Under the pieces are notes generated by a model. The model was not told the DNA's origin, did no database searches, and saw only the letters and a list, made by a program, of their open reading frames with translations. This document shows positions 10,351-22,200 of a stretch of DNA of 64,000 nt, piece by piece (within the stretch, counting starts at the first letter, position 1; each line of letters opens with the position of its first letter). The translations under genes were made by a program, and so were the position numbers. The DNA lies in contig NC_064535.1 of the NCBI RefSeq assembly GCF_023856365.1, positions 13,722,363 through 13,786,362 on the forward strand, written 5' to 3'. Origin of the DNA: Brienomyrus brachyistius (Eukaryota; Chordata; Actinopteri; Osteoglossiformes; Mormyridae).

Positions 10351-11278
10351 ATAGGAGCTTCGTCTAGCCGAAGTCGACGGTTTTTCAGTTACAGCCTAAA
10401 TAACCCATAATTCTGCTGACGGGACAGAACTTTTAAGTCGCACACTCCCCCCATTTATATATTAATTGTTTTTAACTTACCTGAATGTTCTCCCCACTCC
10501 GCGGCCACCAGCCGAACACCCCAGCGTCTCCTCTCAGCCATTTATCTCCACAAAACCCCGTTTTTTAACAGTAAGTTAAATGTTACGAAATGTAAGTGAG
10601 GCTCGTAATATTGAATGTTTGTCCATTTCTGTTTGCAAATGGCGTCGACACCATTGCGCACAATGCACTATGTTGACTATGTTTACCCATGTTGTAAGTT
10701 ACGACTCGTAACACGTAAATAAATGTCAATAATGGCATATATACCACTAATTAGCGGGGTTGGCAACTCTTACGCATCTGCCGTGACAAACTCGCTTTTA
10801 AAGTCTCACGCAAGACATCTTACGGCAAAATGCTATTATTCCATTGTAACCCTAAAATCATCAAAAGCGTTGAGGTAGTTTGCAAACTATTTCACTGAAC
10901 TACTACAGATTATTCACAATGAAATAGAACTGTTACGTACGTGTAAATACGTGTGCAGACTGGTCTCGAATTGAAAATCTCACTCCAGTCAGCTGGCCGA
11001 AGTTGGTAACCTTGCGCTGACATATGAAATATAGGATATCCTTAACGTGCATTTTGGGGTTATTTATCAATAGACTTTAACTGGAATTGCATATGTAGTA
11101 ATTTTTTTTTTCAGATTTACCTGTTTTACGGACTGGTTCCTAAGCCGAGGAACAGCAGTTACCCCCGCGGTGTCACCCTGACCTGTATCACTCCTCTCAC
11201 TAGCAAGTGGATGGATGTTGCAGAAGTGTGCGCTTCTCTCTTAAACTGTTCATTTTATTATTTAATAATGCAGTTATG

Positions 11279-11630
11279 GGCGGCATGGTGGTGCAGTGGT
11301 TAGCACTGTCGCCTCACACCTCTGGGACCCGGGTTCGAGTCTCCGCCTGGGTCACATGTGTGCGGAGTTTGCATGTTCTCCCCGTGTCGTCGTGGGGTTT
11401 CCTCCGGGTACTCCGGTTTCCCCCCACAGTCCAAAAACATGCTGAGGCTAATTGGAGTTGCTGAATTGCCCGTAGGTGTGCATGTGTGAGTGAATGGTGT
11501 GTGAGTGTGCCCTGCGATGGGCTGGCCCCCCATCCTGGGTTGTTCCCTGCCTCGTGCCCATTGATTCCGGGATAGGCTCCGGACCCCCCGCGACCCAATA
11601 GGATAAGCGGTTTGGAAAATGGATGGATGA
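11279..11630 (+). mobile_element. Full-length DANA-like tRNA-derived SINE with 15-bp TSD
   Basis: 352 bp with a tRNA-like head: A-box region 'tggtgcagtggttagcac' and B-box 'gggttcgagtc'. The body is typical of fish SINEs ('ttgcatgttctccccgtgtc', 'cctccgggtactccgg') and the tail is 'ggataagcgg..aaaatggatgg'. The flanks 11264-11278 and 11631-11645 are an exact 15-bp direct repeat (aataatgcagttatg), as expected from LINE-mediated insertion. The perfect duplication indicates a recent event. It lies between slc29a3 and unc5b. Confidence 0.93.
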
Positions 11631-11797
11631 AATAATGCAGTTATGATTATCTTTAATCATAATGATCTCACCTTTAATATATTCCTATGAACCGGTATTA
11701 TTATTATTATTATTAATAATGATAATTTACTAAATACATAATTTATTTGAGCCCTTATACGAAGTATAGGCGTGCGTGGGCAAAAATGTTCGGCAGC

Positions 11798-11812
11798 CCA
11801 GCAGAGGGCAGT
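11798..11812 (+). promoter_or_regulatory. Candidate CTCF site
   Basis: CCAGCAGAGGGCAGT matches all 15 positions of the CTCF core consensus CCASYAGRKGGCRSY. It lies 1.5 kb upstream of the predicted slc29a3 promoter. Binding is inferred from sequence only. Confidence 0.5.
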
Positions 11813-13345
11813 GTGGGCAAGTATTTTGTTGAGCCCCAGGAAAAAAATGAAATAATGACAAATTAAAAGATATTCTATCAGTATTATTCAAGGGCTTCCT
11901 GAGAGCTTCTGTGAGTGAAGAGTAGGTGAAAGGAAACACAATAAGCCACAGGAAAAAGGCTATATTAGATTACACAACTTTTACATTATTATTAAAACGG
12001 GGTTTTGTACAAAACCATTGTGTTCAAGCCACTCAGCAGAAAAAGACATGTTATGAATCTCTTCTGGCTCTGAGTTTGAAAGGAAGATCGCATTTCACCA
12101 GTTAAGACCCAGACAGACTAATACACCTCTCTGTCTGTCTTTCCCAGGAACATAATTGAGTCTATTGTGGGGCAGATAAATAAAAAGCCCTTTGCTTTTT
12201 TTTTGCTTTCATATGAAGTCAATTGAGGCTGGGGCTAAAATGTTCAATGATATTTTTGAAATCTAGTAAAATGTTCAGAGTGCTGCTTTATTAATTTATG
12301 GCTGGAACAGTTGGTTGATGTTAAAAAGAAACTGCAGAGAATGTAAACCAGCAGGATCTGGCTGTAGCTGGATTATAATATAAGTGGGAAAGCTTAAGGG
12401 GTGTTTTCATATTACCAGTTTAGTTTTTGAACATAAAAGTACTTTTGCACACTAGACGCCTGTAATCTACAATGTGCTGCTTGTACAGCATGTGCAACAT
12501 TTGTTGTGAATTATTATTATTATGTTAAACATGGGCATTTTATATAATCATAAAATTGAGTAACCAACAGTTTAAACCTAGATGGGAGTATTGGCAATAA
12601 CCATGCAATTATAGCCTGTCTGGTTATTGTTGCTCATTCAATCAAGATAAACTGTGGATATGTTACATTTTATTGCACTGTTTTAATATACTATTGAATA
12701 ATTTTATTGTTGGGCTTAAACTAATTTAATGGCACAAACATGAAGATAATTGGTTTATCTCTACATTGCATGCAGCTGCACCTAAAATTATTACCATCTA
12801 GTACCTGTAGTATTGATTTTTTATAGTGTAATTTTGGTGTAGTTTCTATGTACAAATCAATAACAGAATCTTTAAAGTTTAATATTGTGTTTTCTGAAAC
12901 GTGTGCTCTTTCTCATCACATTCATTGTGAATTTTTCCTCAATTCCTCAAATTTATGTCCTTAGTAAGTAATTAACAGAGTAATGCAATAGCTTTTTTGT
13001 TAGAACATTTCATGTTCCTTGACATTTCAACAAAATATTGTGATATTATGCACATCTATAGTTGTTAAGCTTCTCTACATAAGCTACTTCAACTACCTGA
13101 CGTCCATCCCCCCCAAAACAAGAAAATAACAGCACTCTAGGAACCTCTGGAATTCTTGTTAAACTAAGAAATATAATTTATTGCATAAAAATTATCTTAG
13201 TTACAAGTAAGAAGGCTAAACATTTATTTACAATTGGTAGTTTACAGAGTTAAGGAAACATTTTTATTCCCAATCTCCTCTTTACCTTTTAAAAAAATGA
13301 GGCATTGATTTTTATGGGAGTAGTGAAGTTCTCTTCCACACATTT

Positions 13346-13360
13346 TCAGCAGGGGGCAGT
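13346..13360 (+). promoter_or_regulatory. Candidate CTCF site
   Basis: TCAGCAGGGGGCAGT matches 14 of 15 positions of the CTCF core consensus (first base T). It has the same orientation as the site at 11798. Confidence 0.45.
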
Positions 13361-15238
13361 GGTAGTGTGCACTGACTGGTCCTCATGAAGAGGAGAGGAG
13401 GAAGCAGACGGGGACCAGAAGATGCGACATAACTACTGAGTAGATCAAAACATGTCAGCCCCCATCAGACTTGCATGGCGAAAAAGTCATTACGCTCGAT
13501 ATGTTTAGCTCGAAAATAGCGCAGTCAGAAAACCTACAATTAGCGTCTGTGTAGGATTTATAACCTTTACGACGCATATCATGGTTTCAGAGCTATACCG
13601 ATGCTTCCTTTATGTTCTTCAAATTATTAAGAATGAGTTGTGGGTGCTCGTTTTCACATAGCAATTAGTGTGGCTCAGTGCTTAACTCATCTAAATTCCA
13701 CAGCTCCAACAGCAGTTCAGTGATCAGGGCATCCAATAGAAACAAGCAGAGAAACCCATTGTAATATTGTGTATTTTGCTCAGCCACAGCAGATCATTTT
13801 TTTCCAGATTTGTTCACTTTAAATGGTCTTTTAATGATTCATTTTGTGGTTGATGTTGAAGGATAGGTTCAGATGTACTGCTTGACCGTCATCTCTTCAG
13901 CGAAGTCTATCATTTTCAAGCCACTGCCCACTTTTTTTTCTCCGCTGTTAAAATACACGCTTTTGTACACTGTACAAGGAAGCGAAATGAAGAGAAACCA
14001 AAAATGTGGCCTTTTTCTCTGTACTTGCATAGTACTTACATAGAGAAATGACACAGCTGAGAGATGTGAAGCTTGCTCACACAGATACAGACAATTCAAT
14101 CACTCGCTCACCCACGAAGAATGGTCACATTCTCACCGCTTCAGCGGGATGGAAAAGATACTGGGCATCTGTTTTTTTCTGTTTCCAAGATTCACACACT
14201 TTTGCTTAATAACCGTACAAAACATTCTGATAAAAAGGACATTATTAGTAACAGCAACAATAATAACACCTAACAAAAATGAAAACACGTAATATGAATG
14301 ACCCCTGACTATAGCAGCTGATTAACCACAAATATAACTGATAATCAACTTGAGAGTGTGAGAGGTAATCAATAACCAGCTTAAAAAAAAACTGACATCT
14401 AAAGATTACATCCAGAACTTAGCAGATCGGAACAACACTTGACTTTCAGACTTTAAAACCAATTAAAATCAAAGCCAGATTTTCCCAGGGGCCACCGCAA
14501 TCACTTCGAATCAAAGCATGATTATCATACTGGCACTGCAGCCAATTAGAATCAAAGCCAGTTTCTGTCCTTCTCACCTGTAACAAGGTCAAATTCATGC
14601 AGCAAGTCACAACCGATTGAACATTTAAGAGTTATACAGAATTAAATACAAAGTCTTACTTCATATACTCAATGGAGACTGTTGGCCTGTTGGTCAGAAT
14701 GAATATTTGGAGTTTTGCTTGCAGCTGTGATATGGCCTTGAAGCCAAAGTGGTCTCTGTGAAAGTCTGTCTCTCTCCATTTCTCAATTTTGCCCTCTGCC
14801 AAATACACCCACCCGCCTCTGCCCCCCTCTTGTCACTCCTTGCCTTCCCAAAATCCTCCATCTGCCTTCATATGCAAGAAAGCTCATTCAAAAACCTAAT
14901 AATCAACGTGACAAGGACTATAAATCAATACAAAATATATCAATTATAATCATAACAGAAAAAAATATAGCCATTACAGTGAAAAATGGAAAAAATCCAA
15001 AAAATATGGATTAAAAACAGAAATTGCGTTCCCGATAGGAAACTTAACAGTTTACCAAAATTCTTCTGCTACTTATTTTGCAATAAGATAAGACGACAAA
15101 GGGCAGATTATATAGAAGAATTGAGGGATAAAAAATAAGCGATACATCCCATGTATCTGTGTGACAGGCCAGGTGACAGTATACTTTTTCACCTGTTCCA
15201 TCCCTGGTTCCTGTCACTTTAATGGACGTGCATACCCT

Positions 15239-15253
15239 CATGCCACCTGCTGG
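15239..15253 (-). promoter_or_regulatory. Candidate CTCF site, reverse orientation
   Basis: On the minus strand the sequence CCAGCAGGTGGCATG matches the CTCF consensus at 14 of 15 positions. It faces the two plus-strand motifs at 11798 and 13346 and lies just past the 3' end of unc5b. Confidence 0.45.
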
Positions 15254-15665
15254 CCATGAGGACATACTGTGGCTTATACAAAAAAATGACTGTAATATGA
15301 CTTGTCATCTGTCAGCTAGCAATGACACAACAACCCTGGACAACTCAGTACAAGGCAGCTCAGCTGCAGACTGGTTTTCTCCTCTGTCCACTCATCTGTA
15401 TCAGCACGTTGGATGCCTGGGGGGGACAAAGGGCCCTCGTTGCTGGCTAACCACCATGCTGAGATTTTGCTGCTGGCTTGAATTGTAGCTTTGAACTGGC
15501 TGTCGCTAGGAAACAAAGGCTTGTTGTGTGGGAAGATGGAATCCATCCATGTTTCATATTGATGCATCATACATGTGCATGTTTCTGCGCTTGGCTAGGT
15601 ACGTGCTTACATCCTGGCTGCTGTCTAATATAGGTCTAACCCCAGTATTTCTAAGTTCTTATATA

Positions 15666-15671
15666 TTTATT
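15666..15671 (-). terminator. unc5b: Possible unc5b polyadenylation signal
   Basis: AATAAA on the minus strand, 385-390 bases after the unc5b stop codon, in a T/A-rich context. UNC5 transcripts often have longer 3' UTRs, so other signals further left may be used. Confidence 0.35.
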
Positions 15672-16055
15672 TTTTCTCTGAATATAACATACACCAACTC
15701 ACAGTGGTACCTTAAACTATTACGCCTCAAATCTGTGACCTTGGCTTGTTGCAGAAATTGTCTCCAGTTGCAAGCTTTGGAAAAAAGTTTGTCCTGTGAA
15801 CATATGCTGACCTCAGGCTCCAGAAGGACGATTTGGACGGGGAAGGCCGAGACCATGTGAAATACTTAGAAACCCAAGTTGTTAAATTTGCGATGAGGTA
15901 ATGCCTCTCACAGCAGGAGATGCAGGTGTGGACTGGGCACATATAGGGGTGTGTGTGAGAGAAATGGAATAAAACAATCTGCGGCATGCATGGGCACATT
16001 GGTGGATGGGCATTGCTGGGTTCCCATCACAGCAGTTTCTGTGCCTGCGAGCCAA

Positions 16056-16221
16056 TCAACAGTCTCCGTCGGTTGTCATGACAACCAGCACCTCGCTCTT
16101 GCCCATCTCTTCCAGTGCAGTCGCCAGGGAGACCAGGTCTGCGTCACCTTGGTGACAGGCTTCCCATAGGTCAAGCAGCACACCTGTGGGGCTGGGCTTT
16201 GTTGCAAAATAGTTCAAATAC
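16056..16221 (-). CDS. unc5b: unc5b last coding exon (death domain end, stop)
   Basis: Acceptor TTTTTCCTCAG. It encodes residues 878-932, (R)[20 protein letters not shown] through [13 protein letters not shown] to the C-terminal DGDC, with stop TGA at 16058-16056. This is the second half of the death domain. The 3' UTR follows. Confidence 0.97.
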
Positions 16222-19200
16222 CTGAGGAAAAAAAATATTATTGTATAATCCTTACCCAAGAATTTCAGTATTAATTTTCATAAAATGCGCAAACTTTGTT
16301 TACTATAAAGCTCTTTCATCAGAAGACTAGTCACCTGTCCCTGAAACTTGATAATTAAGTAAACATCATTAACATTAATTACCTGAAGACCTGCAGTGTT
16401 CAAATTAAAGCATAAATTGTAAACTATAAATCAACAAAAAGTATCATTATCTGCAATATAACAATAACTAATAATGGAAAAATAAATAAATATGAGGACA
16501 TTTAGTTTTCAGTCCTGCCCTTTTCAATAACGATGAAGGTAAAACCTGTAAACTCTCACACGCACATACTGCATCCAGCTGGCTCCGGAACTTGCACCCA
16601 CCTGTCGAACCCCAAGCTGTGTGCTAACAGTCTCCAGTCACAGCCGCGGGAACTCGGGGCGTCCAGACTGGCGCAGATCTTCTGACGGATGGATGCCGGT
16701 AGCCGGAAGGCATACGGCCCCACCTGGGATGAAGGGCCACAGGTGCCTCCTGATGGCAGTGGGGAATGGGGTGGCAGGGTCTGCGAAGGGGAATAGGTCA
16801 CACACACACAGGCATCAGGGCTTTTTGTTCCTGGGTAGGCTTAAATCACTGGGAAAGTGAATTCTCCCCCACAGACTTAGTTCTTAGGGTGGGGGCAATT
16901 GCCCTCAACCTTTGTAAAAACAGATTAAAGTTCCATATTCTACAACTAAAGTAATATGTTAGCACGGTGCCTTGATCAAGAATATATATTTTTTTTGTCC
17001 CACTGCTTGCACATTCAGCTCTTAGTTTCTCCTGTACCTCCCCTGAAATTGTTTTTATTCCTCTGATAAACACTGATGTATGAATTCTTATCAGTTTAAG
17101 TCTCTACCCTCAGGGGATCCATTCAATCTATATCTCTGTGTGTGACAGTAATGTGTTTTCTCCCTGCTTCTGCTTGTGCAGTAGCAATGTCTTTGTCCGC
17201 AACACTAGGTGCGGCAGTAATGTCCCTTCCATCCTGTATTCCTGTGTGCTGTACCCCCCCCCCCTCCCCCAGTGGGATCCATTACCTCCTGGATGTCGGT
17301 GTTCAGCTGAAAGATCTGCCCCTCCCCCTCCACCTGGCGGACGCAAATCTTGCAGGTGAGCTGAGACACAGCCAGGCTGCCCCGTTCCAGGCTGAAGGTG
17401 CAGTGTAGTGGCCTCTGGCTGCCGCTCCAGATGTGGTAGAATGGGATCTCCTGTCAGAGTGTATTGCGCCACTCAAAGTCAGTCACTGTGGGTACACTTG
17501 CAGACGGCATTCTAGAATATGGCATCAAATTGCTTCACATTGTTGACTATAATACTTCAATGAAAAGATACCTTTACAAAAGGCAGAATTGCATCACATT
17601 AATGAGAAGCAACCTTTATTTGATATAGGTACAAGTACCTTAGTGATAAACAAGTATTACAGACTGCCATGTAGCAGAGCAGTTAATGGTGGGGATTGTA
17701 AACAAAGCAGGCCAGCTCAGGTAGAGTATGCAGGGATAACGTGAAATCACCCATAATTACCTCATTAAAGATACCCAGCAATGTAAGAGCAGAACACTGA
17801 AGCTCAGATAAGAGTGCCAGCTGAGCAGCACAGATGCAGCACGCTGGTTTACTGGTCTGACCTGGTACTTGGCGAGCAGCTTGCTCCTCCAGTGAGAGTG
17901 TGGGATGTCATGGATGGACAGGCGCAAGTTGTGGTAGCTGTCCTTGAAGAGGAGTGGCTTAGGGTCTTCCAGCAGAACTCCTCCTAGACTGCGTTCTAGC
18001 TCCAAAACCTCCTGCAGACATTGAGCGAGAACAAAAAAAGGAAACTGTGCTTAGAATAGTGCAACAGGGCGATGTGGCTTGTTATCCAGGGAGAAAGAAT
18101 ATATATGCAACAAATTATTCACTAGCAAGTGTGATTATTTTTCTTAGGACCAAGGATTTGAGCACTGGAAGGGAGGACAGACCTTGAGGGCATGGGGCGT
18201 GTCCTGAATGGAGTATATGCGCAAACTGTAGTCCAGGGAGAGGCATGGGGCTTGTGGGGCGAAAAGAGCCAGCTGCAGCCGTTTGCAGGCAGGCTGCGGT
18301 GCGGTGGACTGGCCCACAAGGCTGTAGGTACCCAGCTGCTCCATCAGCACATGGCAGCTCCGCTCCTCCACCTGGAGGTAGCAAGGTGACGATAGGCTCT
18401 CCTCGCCAACTGTCAGCACCTCCTACAGGCAGAAAGATGTATAGAATAACCAGGTGAGGATCTAATGAAGCTTTAAAATGATGGATTCCCAGGAGTGATT
18501 CTCAGCGCATTAAGCTTCTACTATGCTTCCATCCTGCCCACCATTTTTTTTCTCCACTTGGCTCTCACACTTTCTGCATCTCCCTCTTCACTCCACTTTT
18601 CTTCACACTCACCCCCACGTGCACTTTCTTCCCACCCCTCAACCCCCATTCCATTCTCACCTCCCACTCGCCCTGGTGAGTCTGTGTCTTCAGAGTGAGC
18701 GTCCAGTCAAGTGGGTCCAGCTGGGCAGAGTGGGGCAGAGTCAGCACCACGGGCCGACTCAGCAGCATTCCCGTGGGCCCACAGCTCACAACGGGGCTGA
18801 GGACCGTCTGGCTGCCCTCTGATGGTAACCTGCCGGCGGCAGACTCTGGGTTAAACTCAAAGGCCACTAGCTAAGGCTTAACCCCCTTTAGAACTTTCCC
18901 CATGTCCCTGAGCTGTCCTATTTTCCCAAAGTGGAGCTGAAACCTATAGCCTTCTGGATACAAGTTCATGTTCCCCAGCCATTGAGGTACTTTTCAAGGG
19001 AACTGCCAATAAACATCCTATAACCCAGGGTCAGCGACTTATTGTTGAAGTGCTGAATTCAAAATAACTCGACAGAGCAATTAAGGACTCAGCTTCTACA
19101 AAAAAAACAATGCTGGGTTACTATTGAGACCCAGAATTCTTCACCTCTGTCCTACGGGTAAATGTTCAAAATAAAAGTGGATGAAAAACTAATGAGCCCA

Positions 19201-22200
19201 GCAAATATCCTCCAGACAGAATTTAATCTGAGTAATAAGGGACTTAGAATTTACTTTTATTATTATCATTTGCATTTTAGTGGAGATAATGAGAAATGAG
19301 TGAGGTTCACACCCTTTACTGCAACATTTATTGCACGCTGAGCTTTGCAGACCTAAAGCTGGAGAGAGAACAGCGGCTTGGGGAGACCCTGTTCTGATAT
19401 CCCATTTTGTGATGGTGGATGGCCAATGAGGTATCTATGACCTGCTCCCCAGACTGCGGAATCAAATAAAGCTAGAGAAACAAACCCATAGCTAACTCTC
19501 CAGTATCCCATAGGAGCGCACAGTGTCGGCATTTAATTAGTTTCTCCGCTCCTCTGTGTTTACATATACCCAAAGCCCTCCGCCCACTCCTCTCCCAGCC
19601 ATATGTAGCTCAGCAACCTTTTTTCCTAAGTTGTGAATGTCAGCATTTGATGGATGCCCTGTGACATGTTTTAGTCCCCTGGCTTATCGTTGCCCTTGAC
19701 TTGGAGTGGACAGGACCAGAAGGGGGCAGTCTGCGGCACCGTGCCCTGAGACTCACGTGGTCTTTTCCCACTTGTTGATGATGAGGTACATCTCATAGAA
19801 CTTGCCCTGGGGAATCACTCCCTGTGGGACTAGCAAGCTCACACCTGGAGAGTGTCAGGGAGACAGAGGAAGGGTGAGGAGATGGTGTGTGTGTCTGTGA
19901 CATCGGGACCAGCCGATATTGATTCTCCATTTATGTGTTCTATTAGCACAATGGCAAAAGCTACTGGTTTCTGTGGTGTTAAGGACGTTCATGTTTATGT
20001 GTTACCTGTGTTGGGGATGGTTAGGCGTCCTCCGAGGCATCCCAAGGTGGCACTGGTGCTGTTGCTGGGCTCACGGGGGAGGGTGTGGCTATGAGGCTCA
20101 CGGGAGTCAGGCCGGGACCCGGAGCCCACCATTTTCAGGCTGAGGATCTCCCCATCAACCGAGGCGCCCTCGGCGGGGAGTTCCAGTGAAGAGAGCGTGG
20201 ATGAGTTGTACACCTTGATCTTTAAGCTGGGCAGGGGGTCTAACAGCGGTGAGGTGGTCATGGGGATCTTGTGGTGGCTGTGATCTACCACCCCCTGTTG
20301 CAGGGAAAACAGGGGCCCACGGAGGGAGCTGGCTGTCGCTGTTAGGTCCGGGGGGGCCGAGGGGTGAAGCAGGTGAGGATTGTCTAGAGGTGGTTTTATT
20401 CGTGGAGGGGAGCAGGTGGGTCAGGGGACAAACAAGAGAGGCCAGAGATAGATTAGAATTGATTTTTTAACGCTTCAGTGCCACTGACAGTCAAGACATT
20501 GAGTGAAGGAGGATCGTAGTGAGAGCAGGTGGGAAGTTACGGAAAGGGTTAGGGATGAAGGCAAAAAAGAGAAATGGACGTGTGCGTCAGAGAGTGCATG
20601 TATGTGCATGAGAGCCTCTGTCTGGGGGAGTGTGCGTGTGTGGTGTGCATGCATCACAATCAGATACTTCAGTGGCAGCTGTGAAAACCATTTCATATCC
20701 ATTATGAAGCTAAATGCCAAGCTGAACTATAATCTAAACTCTTGGTGGCTCAGCCCCCTCCAAGGCTATCAGTGGGAAATATGTCTGCTTCTCACCTAAG
20801 GGATTATCAGCCTTGACATTGTTAGAACATCTAAGCAAGTCCATGTTTTTTGTAAAGTATTCATTTGAAGCCTCCTTAGGGCACATCACTCGTTAGGCAT
20901 GTTCTGTCCTTGTGGGGCCGGCAGCTCCTAATGACTATGCCTTATCAGTTTAGATTTTTAAAGTGTTCTTAGCTGGTGCAGGAGCTACAGTGTCCTCTGC
21001 TGCTTCATGTATGTGGATCAAGTGCTTTTAGACATAATATCCGGCTTGTGGGAGCATCTATGTGCCTCTCAGTGACTCGTGTCAATTCATTGGAGCTGTT
21101 TCGTCATTAGCTGTGCCCTAATTGTATGTGTCGTGCTTTCTCAAGGCTGCTTGGCGCTAATGGGTAGAAGCGTCCAGTCCAGCTGGCTGGACAGAAACAT
21201 TTCTGGGTGTCCTTCCTGGTGCTCCAAAGTGATATGTGACGACTTTTGAGTGGAAGAGAAGTGGAGGAGAGAGGATTTAAAAAATGGGAAAAAAGTAGAG
21301 GAAAACGAAAAATGATGGTATGAAGGGGTGCATGGGATTGTGACCCACCCTGTCTTTGGGGTTTATAGTTGACTGGATGGAAGGCCGCTGTGAGGGCAGA
21401 GGATGAGTCTGTGATGTCACCACGGAGATGCCGGCAGCTGCGGCGGTATGCCAGCACACCCACACACAGCAGCAGCATGCCGCAAAGGAGGAGTGCCCCC
21501 ACCAGTCCAGCATACACGGCCACGCCCATCCCGGGTTCAAGCGCTGGGGGCAAGAGGCCAGAAGAGTGATGCTGCAGATCTCAAAAGGCATGGAAATACC
21601 AGCAAAAATGCATGCATTCATACCCGTTTCCCCATTCCATCATCTCTCAACTATGCTGGAGTGAAGCTATACACTGACACACAGCAGAAAAGCCTTTTAA
21701 ATCTGATAAATACATTCATAAATATGTCCACAGAGATAATAAAGCTAATCTTAATGTGGTACATAGACAGATACAGCAGTACTGCCTCCTAGCCTGCAGG
21801 GGGAGCCGTTCACCAGTTTCAGTGTTCCCTTCAAAATACCAGGCTGGGTTGTAAACTTGCTTAATGCTCATGTGCCTCCCGCACTACAGTTTAATTGCTT
21901 TTGCATACTATAGCAGCATGGAACAGCAGAGCACAGAGGCAAGTGCATGGGCACACAATGAAGATGGGGAACAAGAATGAAGGACACAGGAAGCTGACAG
22001 GGAAAGGAGGAGAAGAAAGGGAAAGGGCTAAAACTGCACTGGGGGAGATTCAACTGAGGTGGACAGCCGCCTGCACACATTACGAGCAACCATCTCATTA
22101 ATTTCCCAGCATGCAACAGTGATTACCCCTGCTTATGTCTCTAACTTCAGGTAATTTTTATCTTCATTTTTTCATAACCAGTCCAGTCTATTTAACAGTT

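Larger units (their letters stand above)
10351..16055. other. Intergenic region slc29a3-unc5b, including unc5b 3' UTR
   Basis: AT-rich DNA with the SINE at 11279-11630, an ATT-repeat at 11699-11716 and CTCF-like motifs at 11798, 13346 and 15239. The right part (about 15,650-16,055) is presumably unc5b 3' UTR on the minus strand. The remaining open frames (for example 15222-15488 and 15528-15860) match nothing I know and lack the splice and coding signals seen in the two real genes. Confidence 0.7.
16222..21348 (-). other. unc5b: unc5b cytoplasmic-region introns (7 introns plus linker intron)
   Basis: Short introns of 171-965 bp between the exons listed: 16222-16601, 16781-17285, 17451-17861, 18012-18182, 18423-18660, 18830-19756, 19845-20005 and 20384-21348. 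They contain pyrimidine tracts and no other gene. A CTCF-like match with one central mismatch lies at 19716-19730 on the + strand. Confidence 0.85.

Noticed and set aside
11279..11350. tRNA gene suggested by A and B boxes
   Set aside because: The boxes belong to the SINE head. There is no cloverleaf acceptor stem, and the unit continues into a SINE body with target duplications.
17128..17472. 114-codon open frame on the minus strand
   Set aside because: It overlaps the true UPA exon (17450-17286) in the wrong frame; the true frame gives the conserved UNC5 sequence.
21107..21553. 148-codon open frame on the minus strand
   Set aside because: Its first part is the unc5b membrane exon (21543-21349). 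The remainder is intron beyond the GTGGGT donor.
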